Source: Oceanospirillum sp047518265
GTDB lineage: Bacteria; Pseudomonadota; Gammaproteobacteria; Pseudomonadales; Halomonadaceae
Length of the DNA: 64,000 nt
Reading direction: 5' to 3'
NCBI GenBank assembly: GCA_047518265.1
Contig: JAKZRG010000003.1
Coordinates: 256,516-320,515 of the forward strand
A program made the position numbers and the translations under genes. Position 1 is the stretch's first letter, and each line of letters begins with the position of its first letter. The notes under the pieces were generated by a model. The model saw only the letters and a list, made by a program, of their open reading frames with translations. It was not told where the DNA came from and searched no databases. Shown here in pieces: positions 1 through 9,358 of the stretch.

Positions 1-2303
1 TGTTCAAGCACTTCAGGCTCAATGGGACTTCCATCGCCATAAAATGTATTAGTGGGGAGATCTATTGCATCAAAGTTTTCGGTTAACGAATCTCTGATCG
101 CTGCAGGTAATGTCGACACATGGAAGAAGGTGGCATGATTGAACCACAGCTCTTCACCTGTACGCGGATGCTTCATCATGGCCGCGCCCCACTGGAACGT
201 GCGTAATCTGTCGTTATCTTTCCATTCGTAACCAATATCCATCGAGTCGCAGTAACGCTCTACTTCAGCCCTGTCTTCTGTCTGAAATACAGACTGCCAC
301 GGTAATCCGAAGCCATCGCCATAATTTCGGACATAACGAATCCCTTTGGTACGAAAGCGCGCCTTTATGTCATCAGGTACTTTTCGTGTAATTTCTCTGA
401 CACAACCTATAGGGGTTTCACCGCCTGATTCCGCTTCGTTATGACAATAAAAAAACAGTCGCAGAGGAAAACGGGGTGAGTAGGAATGTTCGTTATGCAG
501 AAAGATAGGCTGATCTGCTGGGTAATCCGTAGAGGTATAGATATTGCCATCGACCCGACTACGAGGAGAGGCTCTAAACATATACTCCAAAGCACCGGGA
601 GATAAGGCGCTGACCACCTGATCAAACTCATCCAGTGTACTGATATCAAAGCCACGGAATAAAATAGAGCCATGTTTTAGAAGTTTTTCTTCTAACATAG
701 GCTGATTTTCCTTGGCCCACTCCCGTAAGTTCATGGAAGCCTCACCGGGCTCTATGACTAGGGGCAATAAACGATCGGCATCTAAAAAGTGTTCCTCTAC
801 TAAGCTCGCACTGGAGACCGCAATCGCTTGACGACGTTTACCACGAGCTCTAAGAGAGGATGCAGGGCGCTGTTGTTGAGTATTTCTCTGTTGGTCTGAC
901 AAGGCTTGTTGCTCCCACTGGGCAAGTTGGGCCTTAGCCTCTGCCAAACTGCCTGATATAAGGACGTTGAATGTTTCTAGTATGTGTCGCCATTGCGAGG
1001 CGATAAGCTGTATTTTCTGATCACTAAAGAAACGCTTTTGGTATTCAAACTCAGCCGTTATGCCATTTTCCTCATGCACTAAATCCAAGACCAAGTGATA
1101 AGGGCCTGCATGTTGATATACCTGATGTTTTGTCAGCACAGCATCGCCAAACTTCAGACCCTTTGCCCGCCGCTGCTGATAATTCACTTTCACTTGAAAA
1201 AGAGGCGTATCTACTTGCGTACGGTTGCTTATTTGGGAGGCAACCAAACGATCAAAAGGAGCCTCTTTGTGTTCGAGGGCTTCTTCTATACCGCTATCGA
1301 TCTGCTTTAACCAAGCTTGTACGGATTGATCTGGATCTATAGAGCAAGGCAGAGGCAACTGATTAATAAAGAAGCCCACGGTATGAGTTAGATCTGGATG
1401 TTCTCGGCCTGCAATGTCGGTACCCACCAGAAAGCGCTGTTGGCCGCAGTAATTAAATAATGCGAGATCAAACGCAGCCTTAAGTACCGTGAAGGGAGAT
1501 ATTTTCTGGCTATGAGCCCACTTTCTCACCTGTTTTAGACCGGCTCGATCAAGAGTCAACTTAAATGAACTCGCTCCCGTCTCAGACGGCGCAACAACGG
1601 GGAGCTGCAGGGGATCGGAATAACGTTGTAATAATGGCTGCCAGAAAGCTAAGGATTCTTGCCTACTTTTTAATACGGTTTCTGACTGTTCCCACAGCGC
1701 GTAGTCGATTAACCCCATATGAGAGGAAGATTCAGACCTTACGGAAGAGAGCTCTGGTGTCAGAGAATAATGTTTTGCGAGATCTTTTATGGTGACCATC
1801 AAACTCTGGCCATCAAAAACAATATGATGAACCGTCATAACCAGTAGATAGCGATCTGTCGCTTGTCTGAATAATTGCCACCGAGGCGATGTACTTTGGG
1901 ATAAATCGAAAGATGTATGCAGCTCTTTATGCCGATAGAGACCGATTGTATTTTCTTGCTCAGATAGGGACATCGCGGACAGATCAAGTTCGACTAACGA
2001 TGTCGCCTTGGGGGTGAAGGCTGTTTGTCTGCCCCTCCCCTCTTCATTGTCGATTCGACTACGGTAAGCCGGATGGCACATCAGCAGTTCATCGATAGCA
2101 TGGCTCAATCGCAAGGAATCAATCGCGCCTTGCAAGCTAAAAGACACCACTAAGTTGAATTGGCATTGATCCTCAGAAGTCTGATAAAGATACCAAAGTC
2201 GTTGCTGTGCACTGTTAAGCGGGCCGCTATCTTGAGCGTTATCCATAGACGCTAAAACTGCACTTTCCACTGGATGGTCAGATAGACTGTTTTTACTATT
2301 CAT
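1..2303 (-). CDS. NRPS condensation domain fused to a clavaminate-synthase-like oxygenase (C-terminus cut off)
   Basis: The reading frame is open from an ATG at 2303 to the window edge, over 767 codons without a stop. Residues about 25-460 look like an NRPS condensation domain: it opens with an LNSAQQRLWYLYQ core and carries the active-site motif HHIVFDG at residues 159-165. A linker leads to a TauD/clavaminate-synthase-type Fe(II)/2-oxoglutarate oxygenase from about residue 510, with the iron-binding HxE pair as HNE (H603, E605) and a STDYPA stretch just before it. The distal His and Arg lie beyond the window. Adenylation and carrier domains are absent from the visible part. The gene starts 14 bp after the stop of the neighbouring oxygenase, so the two are probably co-transcribed. 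The likely role is amide or ester bond formation plus beta-hydroxylation or desaturation of a tethered amino acid in a natural product; substrate and product cannot be deduced. Confidence 0.85.
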   Translation of the reverse strand, partial: MNSKNSLSDHPVESAVLASMDNAQDSGPLNSAQQRLWYLYQTSEDQCQFNLVVSFSLQGAIDSLRLSHAIDELLMCHPAYRSRIDNEEGRGRQTAFTPKATSLVELDLSAMSLSEQENTIGLYRHKELHTSFDLSQSTSPRWQLFRQATDRYLLVMTVHHIVFDGQSLMVTIKDLAKHYSLTPELSSVRSESSSHMGLIDYALWEQSETVLKSRQESLAFWQPLLQRYSDPLQLPVVAPSETGASSFKLTLDRAGLKQVRKWAHSQKISPFTVLKAAFDLALFNYCGQQRFLVGTDIAGREHPDLTHTVGFFINQLPLPCSIDPDQSVQAWLKQIDSGIEEALEHKEAPFDRLVASQISNRTQVDTPLFQVKVNYQQRRAKGLKFGDAVLTKHQVYQHAGPYHLVLDLVHEENGITAEFEYQKRFFSDQKIQLIASQWRHILETFNVLISGSLAEAKAQLAQWEQQALSDQQRNTQQQRPASSLRARGKRRQAIAVSSASLVEEHFLDADRLLPLVIEPGEASMNLREWAKENQPMLEEKLLKHGSILFRGFDISTLDEFDQVVSALSPGALEYMFRASPRSRVDGNIYTSTDYPADQPIFLHNEHSYSPRFPLRLFFYCHNEAESGGETPIGCVREITRKVPDDIKARFRTKGIRYVRNYGDGFGLPWQSVFQTEDRAEVERYCDSMDIGYEWKDNDRLRTFQWGAAMMKHPRTGEELWFNHATFFHVSTLPAAIRDSLTENFDAIDLPTNTFYGDGSPIEPEVLE

Positions 2304-2317
2304 GGCTATCTCTCACG

Positions 2318-3337
2318 TTAGGCCATTGCCACAATAATCTTACGTTCCCCGATATAAGGGTTACGACCATGAGCCATGAGCAAGTTATCAATCATGGTGA
2401 TATCGCCTTTCTGCCAAGGAAATACCCGCTTCTGCTGATTATAAATTTCTCGAATGATGTCTAGATCTTCATCTGGTATAGGGGAGCCATCACCGTAATA
2501 AACATTTCTGGGTAGGTTTTCTTCACCCAAAGTACTGAGCAAACCTTGGCGGGATTCTTCACCTAAAGCAGAGGCGTGAAAAAGATGGGCTTGATTAAAC
2601 CAAACCCATTCTCCAGTCACAGGATGCTGCAGAGCCGATTGGCATTTCTGTTTAGTACGCAGGGTATTATCGTCAAGCCATTGCCATTGAATATTTTGTC
2701 CCAGACAAAAATCTTCAACCGCCTGCTTGGAGTCCGTGTTAAAGACTTGCTGCCAAGGGATATCCAGCATAGGACTAAAATTTCTGACATAGAGCAGTTC
2801 TTTGCTTAGAAAGGTATCGCGAATACTTTTTGGTATGTCATTAAATATCATCCGGCTATCAACCAAAGGGGTTTCCCCTCCTGATTCACTGGCCTTCATG
2901 CAGTGAAACCATAAATGACTTGGCCATTGCCGGGTATAAGCCTGCTCGTTATGCATGGGAATCGTGCTGTGAGCAGGATAGTCCGTTGAGTTGTAAACCC
3001 CAGAGGAAACTTTGGACCTAGGGGTTGAGCCATAGTCGTAATTATCAGCTAAAGGAGAACCAAAGCTTGCGGCAAACTTACGAAAGGCAAAAGGACTGCT
3101 TACCTTAAATCCACGTAACAGCACGGCACCAAGCGTTTCAACGGCCGTAGCGATAAACTGTCGACTTGTTTCATTAAGCGTATTGATATCCTGGCCCTTT
3201 TCAGCACAAAGGATTAAAGGAGGGGCGGTACGCGTATCATCTAAAAACTGGCTGCTAATACCTTCCAGTTCGCAGGCTTGGTTTTCTAATATCTCTCTGG
3301 CCATATTAACTCGCATCCTAGTGAGAGCCTTTTCCAT
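2318..3337 (-). CDS. TauD/clavaminate-synthase-like Fe(II)/2-oxoglutarate-dependent oxygenase
   Basis: This is a stand-alone oxygenase of about 339 residues. It carries the HxE iron ligands in PMHNEQAY near residue 130 and the distal His followed by Arg in MAHGRNPY close to the C-terminus, so the facial triad is complete. It is clearly related to the C-terminal half of the fused protein downstream: STDYPA, HNE and SGGETP recur in the same order. The family hydroxylates or desaturates amino acids, often while they are bound to a peptide synthetase. The open frame extends to a TTG at 3349; ATGs at 3337, 3316 and 3304 are all possible and none has a strong ribosome binding site, so the start is uncertain. 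It is probably the first gene of an operon running off the left edge. Confidence 0.8.
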   Translation of the reverse strand: MEKALTRMRVNMAREILENQACELEGISSQFLDDTRTAPPLILCAEKGQDINTLNETSRQFIATAVETLGAVLLRGFKVSSPFAFRKFAASFGSPLADNYDYGSTPRSKVSSGVYNSTDYPAHSTIPMHNEQAYTRQWPSHLWFHCMKASESGGETPLVDSRMIFNDIPKSIRDTFLSKELLYVRNFSPMLDIPWQQVFNTDSKQAVEDFCLGQNIQWQWLDDNTLRTKQKCQSALQHPVTGEWVWFNQAHLFHASALGEESRQGLLSTLGEENLPRNVYYGDGSPIPDEDLDIIREIYNQQKRVFPWQKGDITMIDNLLMAHGRNPYIGERKIIVAMA

Positions 3338-3349
3338 AAGGTTGTTCAA

Positions 3350-3867
3350 ATAAAGCTGAACATTGACTGGTGACTTATCCGTTGTGCGAGGATAAGTCAG
3401 AGATTATTTTAATGCAAATACAAATTAGTCTCATTTAGATTTAATTTGATTGTAAATAATAAAACATAATCGCTGTATTTCAGGTTTTAGAGAGCGTTTT
3501 AGAGAGGATTGAAGGCATTAGATCTAAAGATTTTTTCTTGGCGGGCTATTTTTCTTCTCTTTATCACATTGAAAGTTTTTTATTCTGTCGTTACTTGTTT
3601 TTATGGGCCCCTTATTTTCTTTTGTGTCACTAACACACTGAAATTAAAGGATTTTGATACCAATTAGGGGGTATATACTGGATTTTTGGTACTAAGGCAT
3701 ATTTTTTTACTGCTTTTTTTAAAATTTAAGATATTTTTTACTTTTTTATCGATAAATATTGGTGTCATTTTTTGTTTATAAGTCGCTATCATAGCTTCAT
3801 TCGCTGGTTGAGACACAGCCAGCTAGATGATCTTACTGTCAAAACAAAAATATGAGGCAGATTAGCT
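3350..3867. other. AT-rich divergent intergenic region
   Basis: This gap of just over 500 bp separates the minus-strand oxygenase operon from dadA and must hold both promoters. It is rich in T-runs, especially at 3590-3780. I see no ORF, no convincing palindrome and no unambiguous promoter. Confidence 0.6.
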
Positions 3868-5121
3868 ATGAACATTTTGATCCTAGGAAGTGGCGTTATC
3901 GGGGTTACCTCGGCGTACTATTTGGCCAAGCAAGGCCATGATGTAACTGTAATTGATCGCCAATCTTCTCCGGCTATGGAAACCAGCCGTGCCAATGCAG
4001 GTCAGGTGTCTTTTGGCTATTCTTCCCCATGGGCGGCACCGGGCGTACCGTTTAAAGCCATGAAGTGGCTGACACAAACTCACGCACCGTTAAAACTCTC
4101 CCCTAAAGCGGATACTCACCAGTGGGCTTGGATGAGCCAAATGCTGGCTAACTGTACTGAAAGCCGTTACGCCGTAAATAAAGCGCGTATGGTTCGAGTA
4201 TCTGAGTATTCCCGTGTGTGTATCGATGCATTACGGGAAGAAACGGGCATTCAATACGAAGATCGCCAGCAAGGCACTCTGCAAATGTTCCGTACTCAGC
4301 AGCAGATGGATTCGGTGGCCAAAGATATCGACGTACTGAAGCAGTTTGATATGGACTATGAGCTACTGGATATCGATGGCTGTGTGGCTGCAGAACCCGC
4401 TTTAGCACGGGTCAAAGAGAAGTTTGTCGGTGGTTTGCGTTTACCTGCAGATCAAACCGGTGACTGTTTTACCTTTACCAATAAGCTGGCGGATATCTGT
4501 AAAGAGATGGGCGTTCAGTTTAAGTTTGAAACCGAGATTATGACCCTGGAAGGCAACGGCGGTGAAATTACCGGCGTGCTGACCAATAAGGGACTGTTGA
4601 AGGCAGACCACTATGTGGTGGCTATGGGCAGTTTCTCCCGTGGTTTGCTAAAACAAGTGGGCATTAACGCACCGATTTATCCAGTGAAGGGTTACTCACT
4701 AACCGTTCCTATTAGTAATTCTGAGGCGGCACCAGTTTCTACCATTATGGATGAAACCTATAAGGTTGCGATTACTCGCTTTGATGATCGTATCCGTGTG
4801 GCAGGGACGGCTGAGCTGTCGGGTTACAATCTGGATCTATTGAAGCAGCGCCGTGACACCATTGCCATGGTGGTATCAGATGTCTTTCCTGATGGTGGCA
4901 ATGTGGATGACGCAGAATTCTGGACCGGCCTTCGTCCGATGACGCCTGATGGCACACCGATTATTGGTAAAACCAAGTTCTCTAATCTTTCTCTGAATAC
5001 CGGCCATGGCACCCTGGGTTGGACCATGTCTTGTGGCTCCGGTCGCCTATTGGCCGATCTGGTCAGTGGTAATAAACCAGAGATTGATGCGGAAGGTCTC
5101 GATATTTCTCGTTATCAGTAA
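3868..5121 (+). CDS. dadA: D-amino acid dehydrogenase (DadA)
   Basis: The 417-residue flavoprotein is the usual length for DadA. It opens with a Rossmann FAD motif, GSGVIGVTSAYYLA (residues 7-20), and ends with the family's GLRPMTPDGTPIIG and GHGTLGWTMS segments that shape the flavin site. DadA oxidatively deaminates D-amino acids, mainly D-alanine, to 2-oxo acids and ammonia at the inner face of the membrane and passes electrons to the respiratory chain. ridA and alr follow on the same strand, each after about 400 bp, so together they form an alanine catabolic cluster: Alr makes D-alanine from L-alanine, DadA oxidises it, and RidA removes the enamine/imine by-product. A hairpin and a terminator downstream suggest that dadA can be transcribed alone. 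Confidence 0.95.
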   Translation: MNILILGSGVIGVTSAYYLAKQGHDVTVIDRQSSPAMETSRANAGQVSFGYSSPWAAPGVPFKAMKWLTQTHAPLKLSPKADTHQWAWMSQMLANCTESRYAVNKARMVRVSEYSRVCIDALREETGIQYEDRQQGTLQMFRTQQQMDSVAKDIDVLKQFDMDYELLDIDGCVAAEPALARVKEKFVGGLRLPADQTGDCFTFTNKLADICKEMGVQFKFETEIMTLEGNGGEITGVLTNKGLLKADHYVVAMGSFSRGLLKQVGINAPIYPVKGYSLTVPISNSEAAPVSTIMDETYKVAITRFDDRIRVAGTAELSGYNLDLLKQRRDTIAMVVSDVFPDGGNVDDAEFWTGLRPMTPDGTPIIGKTKFSNLSLNTGHGTLGWTMSCGSGRLLADLVSGNKPEIDAEGLDISRYQ

Positions 5122-5129
5122 ACGGCTCT

Positions 5130-5178
5130 CTTGCTTTTTAGAGGGGGATTCTTTGGAAATATTCCACTAAAAAGCAAG
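5130..5178 (+). other. Long hairpin after dadA
   Basis: Two perfectly complementary 11-base arms, CTTGCTTTTTA (5130-5140) and TAAAAAGCAAG (5168-5178), enclose a 27-base loop nine bases after the dadA stop codon. No T-run follows, so it is more likely an mRNA 3'-end stabiliser or a processed terminator than a classical terminator. Confidence 0.5.
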
Positions 5179-5343
5179 CTGTCCACCGCTATTGTTTGGG
5201 GCAATAGTGGGCTATGGGCAATTGAGGGTTTGGGATAACACGCTCTATTTAGACTGTAACTGCTAAGCACTAATACCAGATTGTTAATACAGAAACCTGC
5301 ACTGACACGAATACCCTGTACTTGTTCTGCTCAAGTACTTTGA

Positions 5344-5392
5344 CAGATCGGGCTGTTCTTATCAGACCTCAGCCCGGTCTGTATTTTTTATT
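5344..5392 (+). terminator. Rho-independent terminator downstream of dadA
   Basis: An 11-bp stem, CAGATCGGGCT with AGCCCGGTCTG (one G-U pair), is followed by the T-rich run TATTTTTTATT. It lies in the 406-bp gap between dadA and ridA and should separate the two transcripts, so ridA needs its own promoter in 5393-5510; I see no clear one there. Confidence 0.75.
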
Positions 5393-5527
5393 CTGTAAGC
5401 CATTGGCAGGACTAAGTCAGCCAGTGGTTATAAGTTTTATTGAATGTTAATAATTTAATTTTTTACCGGAATGGTCTGATAATTTTTTGAGTTTTTCTGA
5501 CCAAATCGGTAGATAAAGGAAAAGACA

Positions 5528-5911
5528 ATGACTGATAAAAAAATCATCCACTCTGACAATGCACCCGCAGCTATTGGCCCTTATTCTCAAGCGGTACAAG
5601 TGGGCAATTTGGTATTTATGTCCGGTCAGATCCCGCTGAATCCTGAAACGATGGAAGTGGTCACCGAGTCTTTTGAGGCACAAACTGTTCAGGTTTTTGA
5701 AAACCTGAAAGCCGTTGCAGAAGCTGCCGGTGGCACTTTAGAAAACGTCGTTAAGCTAAATATCTATATGCCTGATCTGGGTAACTTTGCCACGGTTAAC
5801 GAAGTGATGGAGCGTTATTTTTCAGCGCCTTATCCTGCCCGTGCAGCCCTAGGTGTTCGATCTCTGCCTAAGGGCGTTGATGTGGAAGTAGAAGGCATCT
5901 TGGCTCTGTAA
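5528..5911 (+). CDS. ridA: RidA family reactive imine/enamine deaminase
   Basis: At 127 residues it has the standard RidA length. It carries the family signature around GPYSQAV (near residue 17), the central FMSGQIPLNP, and PYPARAALGV, which contains the conserved Arg that binds the substrate carboxylate. RidA hydrolyses 2-aminoacrylate and other enamine/imine intermediates to 2-oxo acids and ammonia and so protects PLP enzymes such as alanine racemase. Its place between dadA, which produces imines, and alr, which is damaged by 2-aminoacrylate, fits that role. The ATG at 5528 follows an AAAGGAAAAG ribosome binding site. Confidence 0.95.
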   Translation: MTDKKIIHSDNAPAAIGPYSQAVQVGNLVFMSGQIPLNPETMEVVTESFEAQTVQVFENLKAVAEAAGGTLENVVKLNIYMPDLGNFATVNEVMERYFSAPYPARAALGVRSLPKGVDVEVEGILAL

Positions 5912-5967
5912 ACATCTTATTTTTAAGACAAACTTAGAATAATCATCTGTTTTGATTCAGATCCAAA

Positions 5968-5996
5968 TAAAAGCCTGTTTTAAGGATGCTTTTTTG
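5968..5996 (+). terminator. Probable terminator after ridA
   Basis: A short bulged stem, AAAAGC-CT paired with AGG-AT-GCTTTT, runs into a T-run about 55 bases after the ridA stop codon. The stem is weak, so confidence is moderate. Confidence 0.5.
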
Positions 5997-6180
5997 GGTA
6001 TAGCTTTTCGAATCGAATGGTAAAACTAAGTCAATTAGGGGGTAAGCCAAGTGCTTAGCCCCTAATCGGGTTTCAGGTTGAGCTTAATTTTGTTGGGTTA
6101 GAAGCCAGCATCTGTGCCGTAAACCTATGGGTTGATAGTATTTTTATCCATAGCCACTTAAGTTCTAGGTTTTATTTTAT

Positions 6181-6271
6181 AAGCGCTTAAACAAAAGTTT
6201 CTCTATAGCTATCGCCATTTCTCTGGCTGCTGGCCAGAGAGTATAAGAAGACTTTTGTTTAGGTACGTACC
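6181..6271 (-). repeat. Dispersed ~90-bp structured repeat, copy A (in the alr leader)
   Basis: On the minus strand this reads TACGTACCTAAACAAAA, a spacer, TCTGGCCAGCAGCCAGAGA, a second spacer, and a complementary end. The same order recurs at 13868-13950 and 22829-22920. The outer ends pair (AAACAAAAG with CTTTTGTTT) and the centre is a hairpin (CTCTGGC with GCCAGAG). It sits 37 bp before the alr start codon, where it could fold in the 5' leader. It contains no ORF and resembles a miniature repeat (MITE-like) in layout. Confidence 0.75.
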
Positions 6272-6307
6272 TTTTTAATAAACAGATATCTGTTTCGGGA
6301 GATTCCT

Positions 6308-7387
6308 ATGGCTCGTGCTGCTAAAGCTGAGATCAATCTGGCTGCACTAAAACATAACTACCTGCTGGCAAAAGAGTTATCCGCGGGTAACAAAGCCGTG
6401 GCAATTATTAAAGCCAACGCTTACGGTCATGGTGCAGTGGAAGTGGCACGTTACCTATCTGATACGGTGGATGCTTTTGGTGTCGCTTGTATTGAAGAAG
6501 CGGTTGAATTAAAAGAGGCGGGTATCGAACCACCTGTGGCTCTGTTAGAAGGTTTTTTTACGGCAGACGAACTGGAGCTGGTGGATCAGTATCAACTGAT
6601 TACAGCGGTACACAGTGATTGGCAGGTGGATGCTATTGCTGAGGCCTCTTTTAGCCAACCCATTACCGTTTGGGTAAAGTTTGATTCCGGTATGCACCGT
6701 TTGGGTTTTGATCCGCAAGGTTTTAAGGCGGCTATTGAGCGTCTTAAAGACCTACCGCAAGTGGGTGAGCTGGTGCTGATGACGCACTTTGCTTGTGCGG
6801 ATGAAGTAGAGTCTGATTACACCGAGACTCAACTGAATAACTTCCGTGCCGTGGCCAATCAATATGATCTGCCTTTCTGCTTGGCTAACTCTGCAGCCAC
6901 ACTGCAATGGCCGGAAACCCACGGTAACTGGGTACGTCCCGGTATTATGTTGTACGGCGCTACCCCTATGGATCAACCGACAGATAATGGGTCACGTTTG
7001 AAAACCGTGATGACCTTGTCATCGGCATTGATCGCAGTACGTGAACTGCCTGCAGGTGAGCCTATTGGTTATGCCGGTCGTTTTGTAACCGATCAACCAA
7101 CCCGTGTGGGTGTGGTCGCTATGGGGTATGCGGATGGTTATCCCCGTCATGCCATCGATGGTACCCCTGTGGCGGTCAACGGTAAGATGACCCGCATTAT
7201 CGGCAAGGTATCCATGGATATGATGACCGTTGATCTAACGGATCAACCGGATGCTCAAATTGGTGATCCCGTGGAGCTTTGGGGCGAGCAAGTGGATGTG
7301 AATAAAGTAGCGGCCTGTGCCGATACGATCTCTTATACCCTATATACAGGTATTACCCGACGGGTGCCTTTGGTTTATAAAAGATAG
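6308..7387 (+). CDS. alr: Alanine racemase
   Basis: The 359-residue protein matches the normal length of the family. The PLP lysine lies in AIIKANAYGHG (about residue 34) in an N-terminal alpha/beta barrel, and the C-terminal beta domain carries GYAGRFVTDQP, with the second catalytic Tyr, and GKVSMDMMTVDL. It interconverts L- and D-alanine. Its placement with dadA and ridA points to the catabolic (DadX-like) isoform, though a biosynthetic supply of D-Ala for peptidoglycan is also possible. The start is set by GGGAG six bases before the ATG. A strong terminator follows at 7443. The leader holds a copy of the dispersed 90-bp repeat. Confidence 0.95.
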   Translation: MARAAKAEINLAALKHNYLLAKELSAGNKAVAIIKANAYGHGAVEVARYLSDTVDAFGVACIEEAVELKEAGIEPPVALLEGFFTADELELVDQYQLITAVHSDWQVDAIAEASFSQPITVWVKFDSGMHRLGFDPQGFKAAIERLKDLPQVGELVLMTHFACADEVESDYTETQLNNFRAVANQYDLPFCLANSAATLQWPETHGNWVRPGIMLYGATPMDQPTDNGSRLKTVMTLSSALIAVRELPAGEPIGYAGRFVTDQPTRVGVVAMGYADGYPRHAIDGTPVAVNGKMTRIIGKVSMDMMTVDLTDQPDAQIGDPVELWGEQVDVNKVAACADTISYTLYTGITRRVPLVYKR

Positions 7388-7442
7388 TGTTCCGAAGGCA
7401 GGGGCGAAATACAAGCTCTTATAAGTGAATAAAAAAGATACC

Positions 7443-7474
7443 AAAACCGGCTGTCATTGCCGGTTTTTTTATGC
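7443..7474 (+). terminator. Terminator of alr, first copy of a 32-bp exact repeat
   Basis: The stem AAACCGGC with GCCGGTTT (loop TGTCATT) is followed by seven T. The whole 32 bp recurs without change at 9499-9530, on the far side of the hydrolase-lectin gene. Confidence 0.85.
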
Positions 7475-7714
7475 ATGATAATATTAAATATTTCATTTTT
7501 CAGGTGATGTTCATAAAAACAAAAAATGTGCTTATAAGCAAAAGACAAATAGTGTCTTAATATACGCCGCACGCCAGATAGCTGATAATAAAAAAGATTA
7601 TTTTATGACCGATATATTTACGTTTATCCATCTGCCTGTAATAGCTTGTAATACTATTTGTTGAGCAAATATTTAACTTTATATGCCTAAGCTCATATAA
7701 AGGGATATAACGTA

Positions 7715-9313
7715 ATGGTAATTTTAGAACAGTATACGCAAAAAATGGATGTAAGGGATCTTGTTCACCAAACAGCTGATAAACTTATTAGTGCTCAACT
7801 TAGACAAAGTCTCGGCTGGGCTCTAGGGACTGCAGCAAACCGTACCGTACAAAACATAGCAAATACAATAATTAATCCTATTGCTGATAGATTTCGATTT
7901 CATCAGGTAACAGTTCATAGAGTTCAGTACGAATCGGTAGACTCTACAGGTAATAATCCTGCGACCTTATCCGGCTTATTGATTATCCCTGATACACCTA
8001 ATAGTCAGCCCAGTATGCCCATTTTAGGTCTTCAGCGTGGTACAGAGGTCTATCGTAAGGGAGCTCCCTCACAGTTTGATATAACTCAGCCCTTAAACAC
8101 CCCCGAAGTTATTATAGGCATGATGCTAGCTTGCCTAGATGGATATATTGTTGCCATGGCTGATTATCAGGGCATGGGAGAAGATACAAAAAATATTCAG
8201 CCGTATGTTAGTGCGAAACCTTTGGCACAGTCTGTTGTAGATCTACTGCTAGACACTAAGGATTATGTACAAACCTTACCTTTCAATCGCTGGAATCAGC
8301 AGGTCTATTTAACAGGCTATTCTCAGGGTGGTTATGTCACAATGGCGACCGCTCGAATGATTGAAGAGGATCAAGAGCTAGCAGAAAAGCTACCATTACA
8401 AGCTGTTGCCCCTTGTGCTGGGCCTTACTCTTTATCTGATGCCATGCGCTTTTTGATGCTAAGAGAGGAAAAATTTGTCGAAGGCGGGCACTTTATTCTT
8501 ATGGCCATACGCGGGTTTAATGCCACTTATGGTGATGAATTTGGCGACGGAATCTTCAGCAAACAAGGCGCCTTACGCCCGGAATATCAACATCTGTGGG
8601 ATCTAGCGAACGGTGAACATACCGCAGCTGAAATTCATAAAGAAATGCCTCCTATTCCTCGTGATTGCCTATCATTCAGATTGCTGGAAGAGTTAAGTAA
8701 TCCTGAATCTTCAGCTTTTAAAGTCTTGCAGGAAAATGATCTGGTGAATTGGCAACCTAATGCGCCACTGCATCTTTATCATAACCCCAGCGACGATATG
8801 GTGCCGTTCCGCAATTCTGAAATAGCCTATAACAATATTAGCCAAGAGCAACCTTCCATTGCTCTAAGTCCAAGCTTTTATACTCCTCTTGGTACCATAG
8901 TACATGTAGAAGCCGCTATTCCTACCTTACTGTCCGCTTATTCTTGGTTAAATACCTTTAGGCATGAAAACAAAAATAGCTTAGGTCCTGGGGAGTTTTT
9001 ACTTGGTGGTGACGAACTGTTTTCTTATAACAAACAGTATTGCCTACGCTATCAGCTAGATGGTCAACTGATCTATTATAATATGCAGGATATGTCTATC
9101 AGATGGCGAGCGGGTGTTAAGTCGTCTGATAATGATACTGGTATTTTTATTATTCAACCTGAAGATGGAAATCTGGTTATTTATGATGCGGAGCAAACTC
9201 CAGTATGGGCATCAGACACGGCTAACCAGCCAGGCTCAAGTTTAGTGATCAGTGAGCAAGGCAATCTTGAAATTATTGATAGCCAGGGTGGTTTAGTAAA
9301 ACGATTCGTGTGA
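7715..9313 (+). CDS. Alpha/beta hydrolase (LIP-type lipase fold) with C-terminal B-lectin domain
   Basis: This 532-residue protein joins two domains. Residues about 60-410 form an alpha/beta hydrolase of the secretory-lipase type, with the nucleophile elbow GYSQGG (Ser203), an acid in NPSDDMVPF (Asp360 or Asp361) and a His in the VHVEAA segment (His397). Residues about 420-532 form a bulb-type mannose-lectin domain with degenerate sugar sites: QLDGQLIYY near residue 450, DGNLVIY near 485, and a third eroded repeat. No Sec signal peptide is visible at the N-terminus, so export, if any, uses another route. It stands alone, is rather AT-rich, and is bracketed by identical 32-bp terminators, which hints at insertion. 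A lipase or esterase targeted to a glycan is inferred; the substrate is unknown. Confidence 0.8.
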   Translation: MVILEQYTQKMDVRDLVHQTADKLISAQLRQSLGWALGTAANRTVQNIANTIINPIADRFRFHQVTVHRVQYESVDSTGNNPATLSGLLIIPDTPNSQPSMPILGLQRGTEVYRKGAPSQFDITQPLNTPEVIIGMMLACLDGYIVAMADYQGMGEDTKNIQPYVSAKPLAQSVVDLLLDTKDYVQTLPFNRWNQQVYLTGYSQGGYVTMATARMIEEDQELAEKLPLQAVAPCAGPYSLSDAMRFLMLREEKFVEGGHFILMAIRGFNATYGDEFGDGIFSKQGALRPEYQHLWDLANGEHTAAEIHKEMPPIPRDCLSFRLLEELSNPESSAFKVLQENDLVNWQPNAPLHLYHNPSDDMVPFRNSEIAYNNISQEQPSIALSPSFYTPLGTIVHVEAAIPTLLSAYSWLNTFRHENKNSLGPGEFLLGGDELFSYNKQYCLRYQLDGQLIYYNMQDMSIRWRAGVKSSDNDTGIFIIQPEDGNLVIYDAEQTPVWASDTANQPGSSLVISEQGNLEIIDSQGGLVKRFV

Positions 9314-9358
9314 TTTTATACTAAAAGCCCTTCTCTATAAGTGGACGAATAAAAGCAT

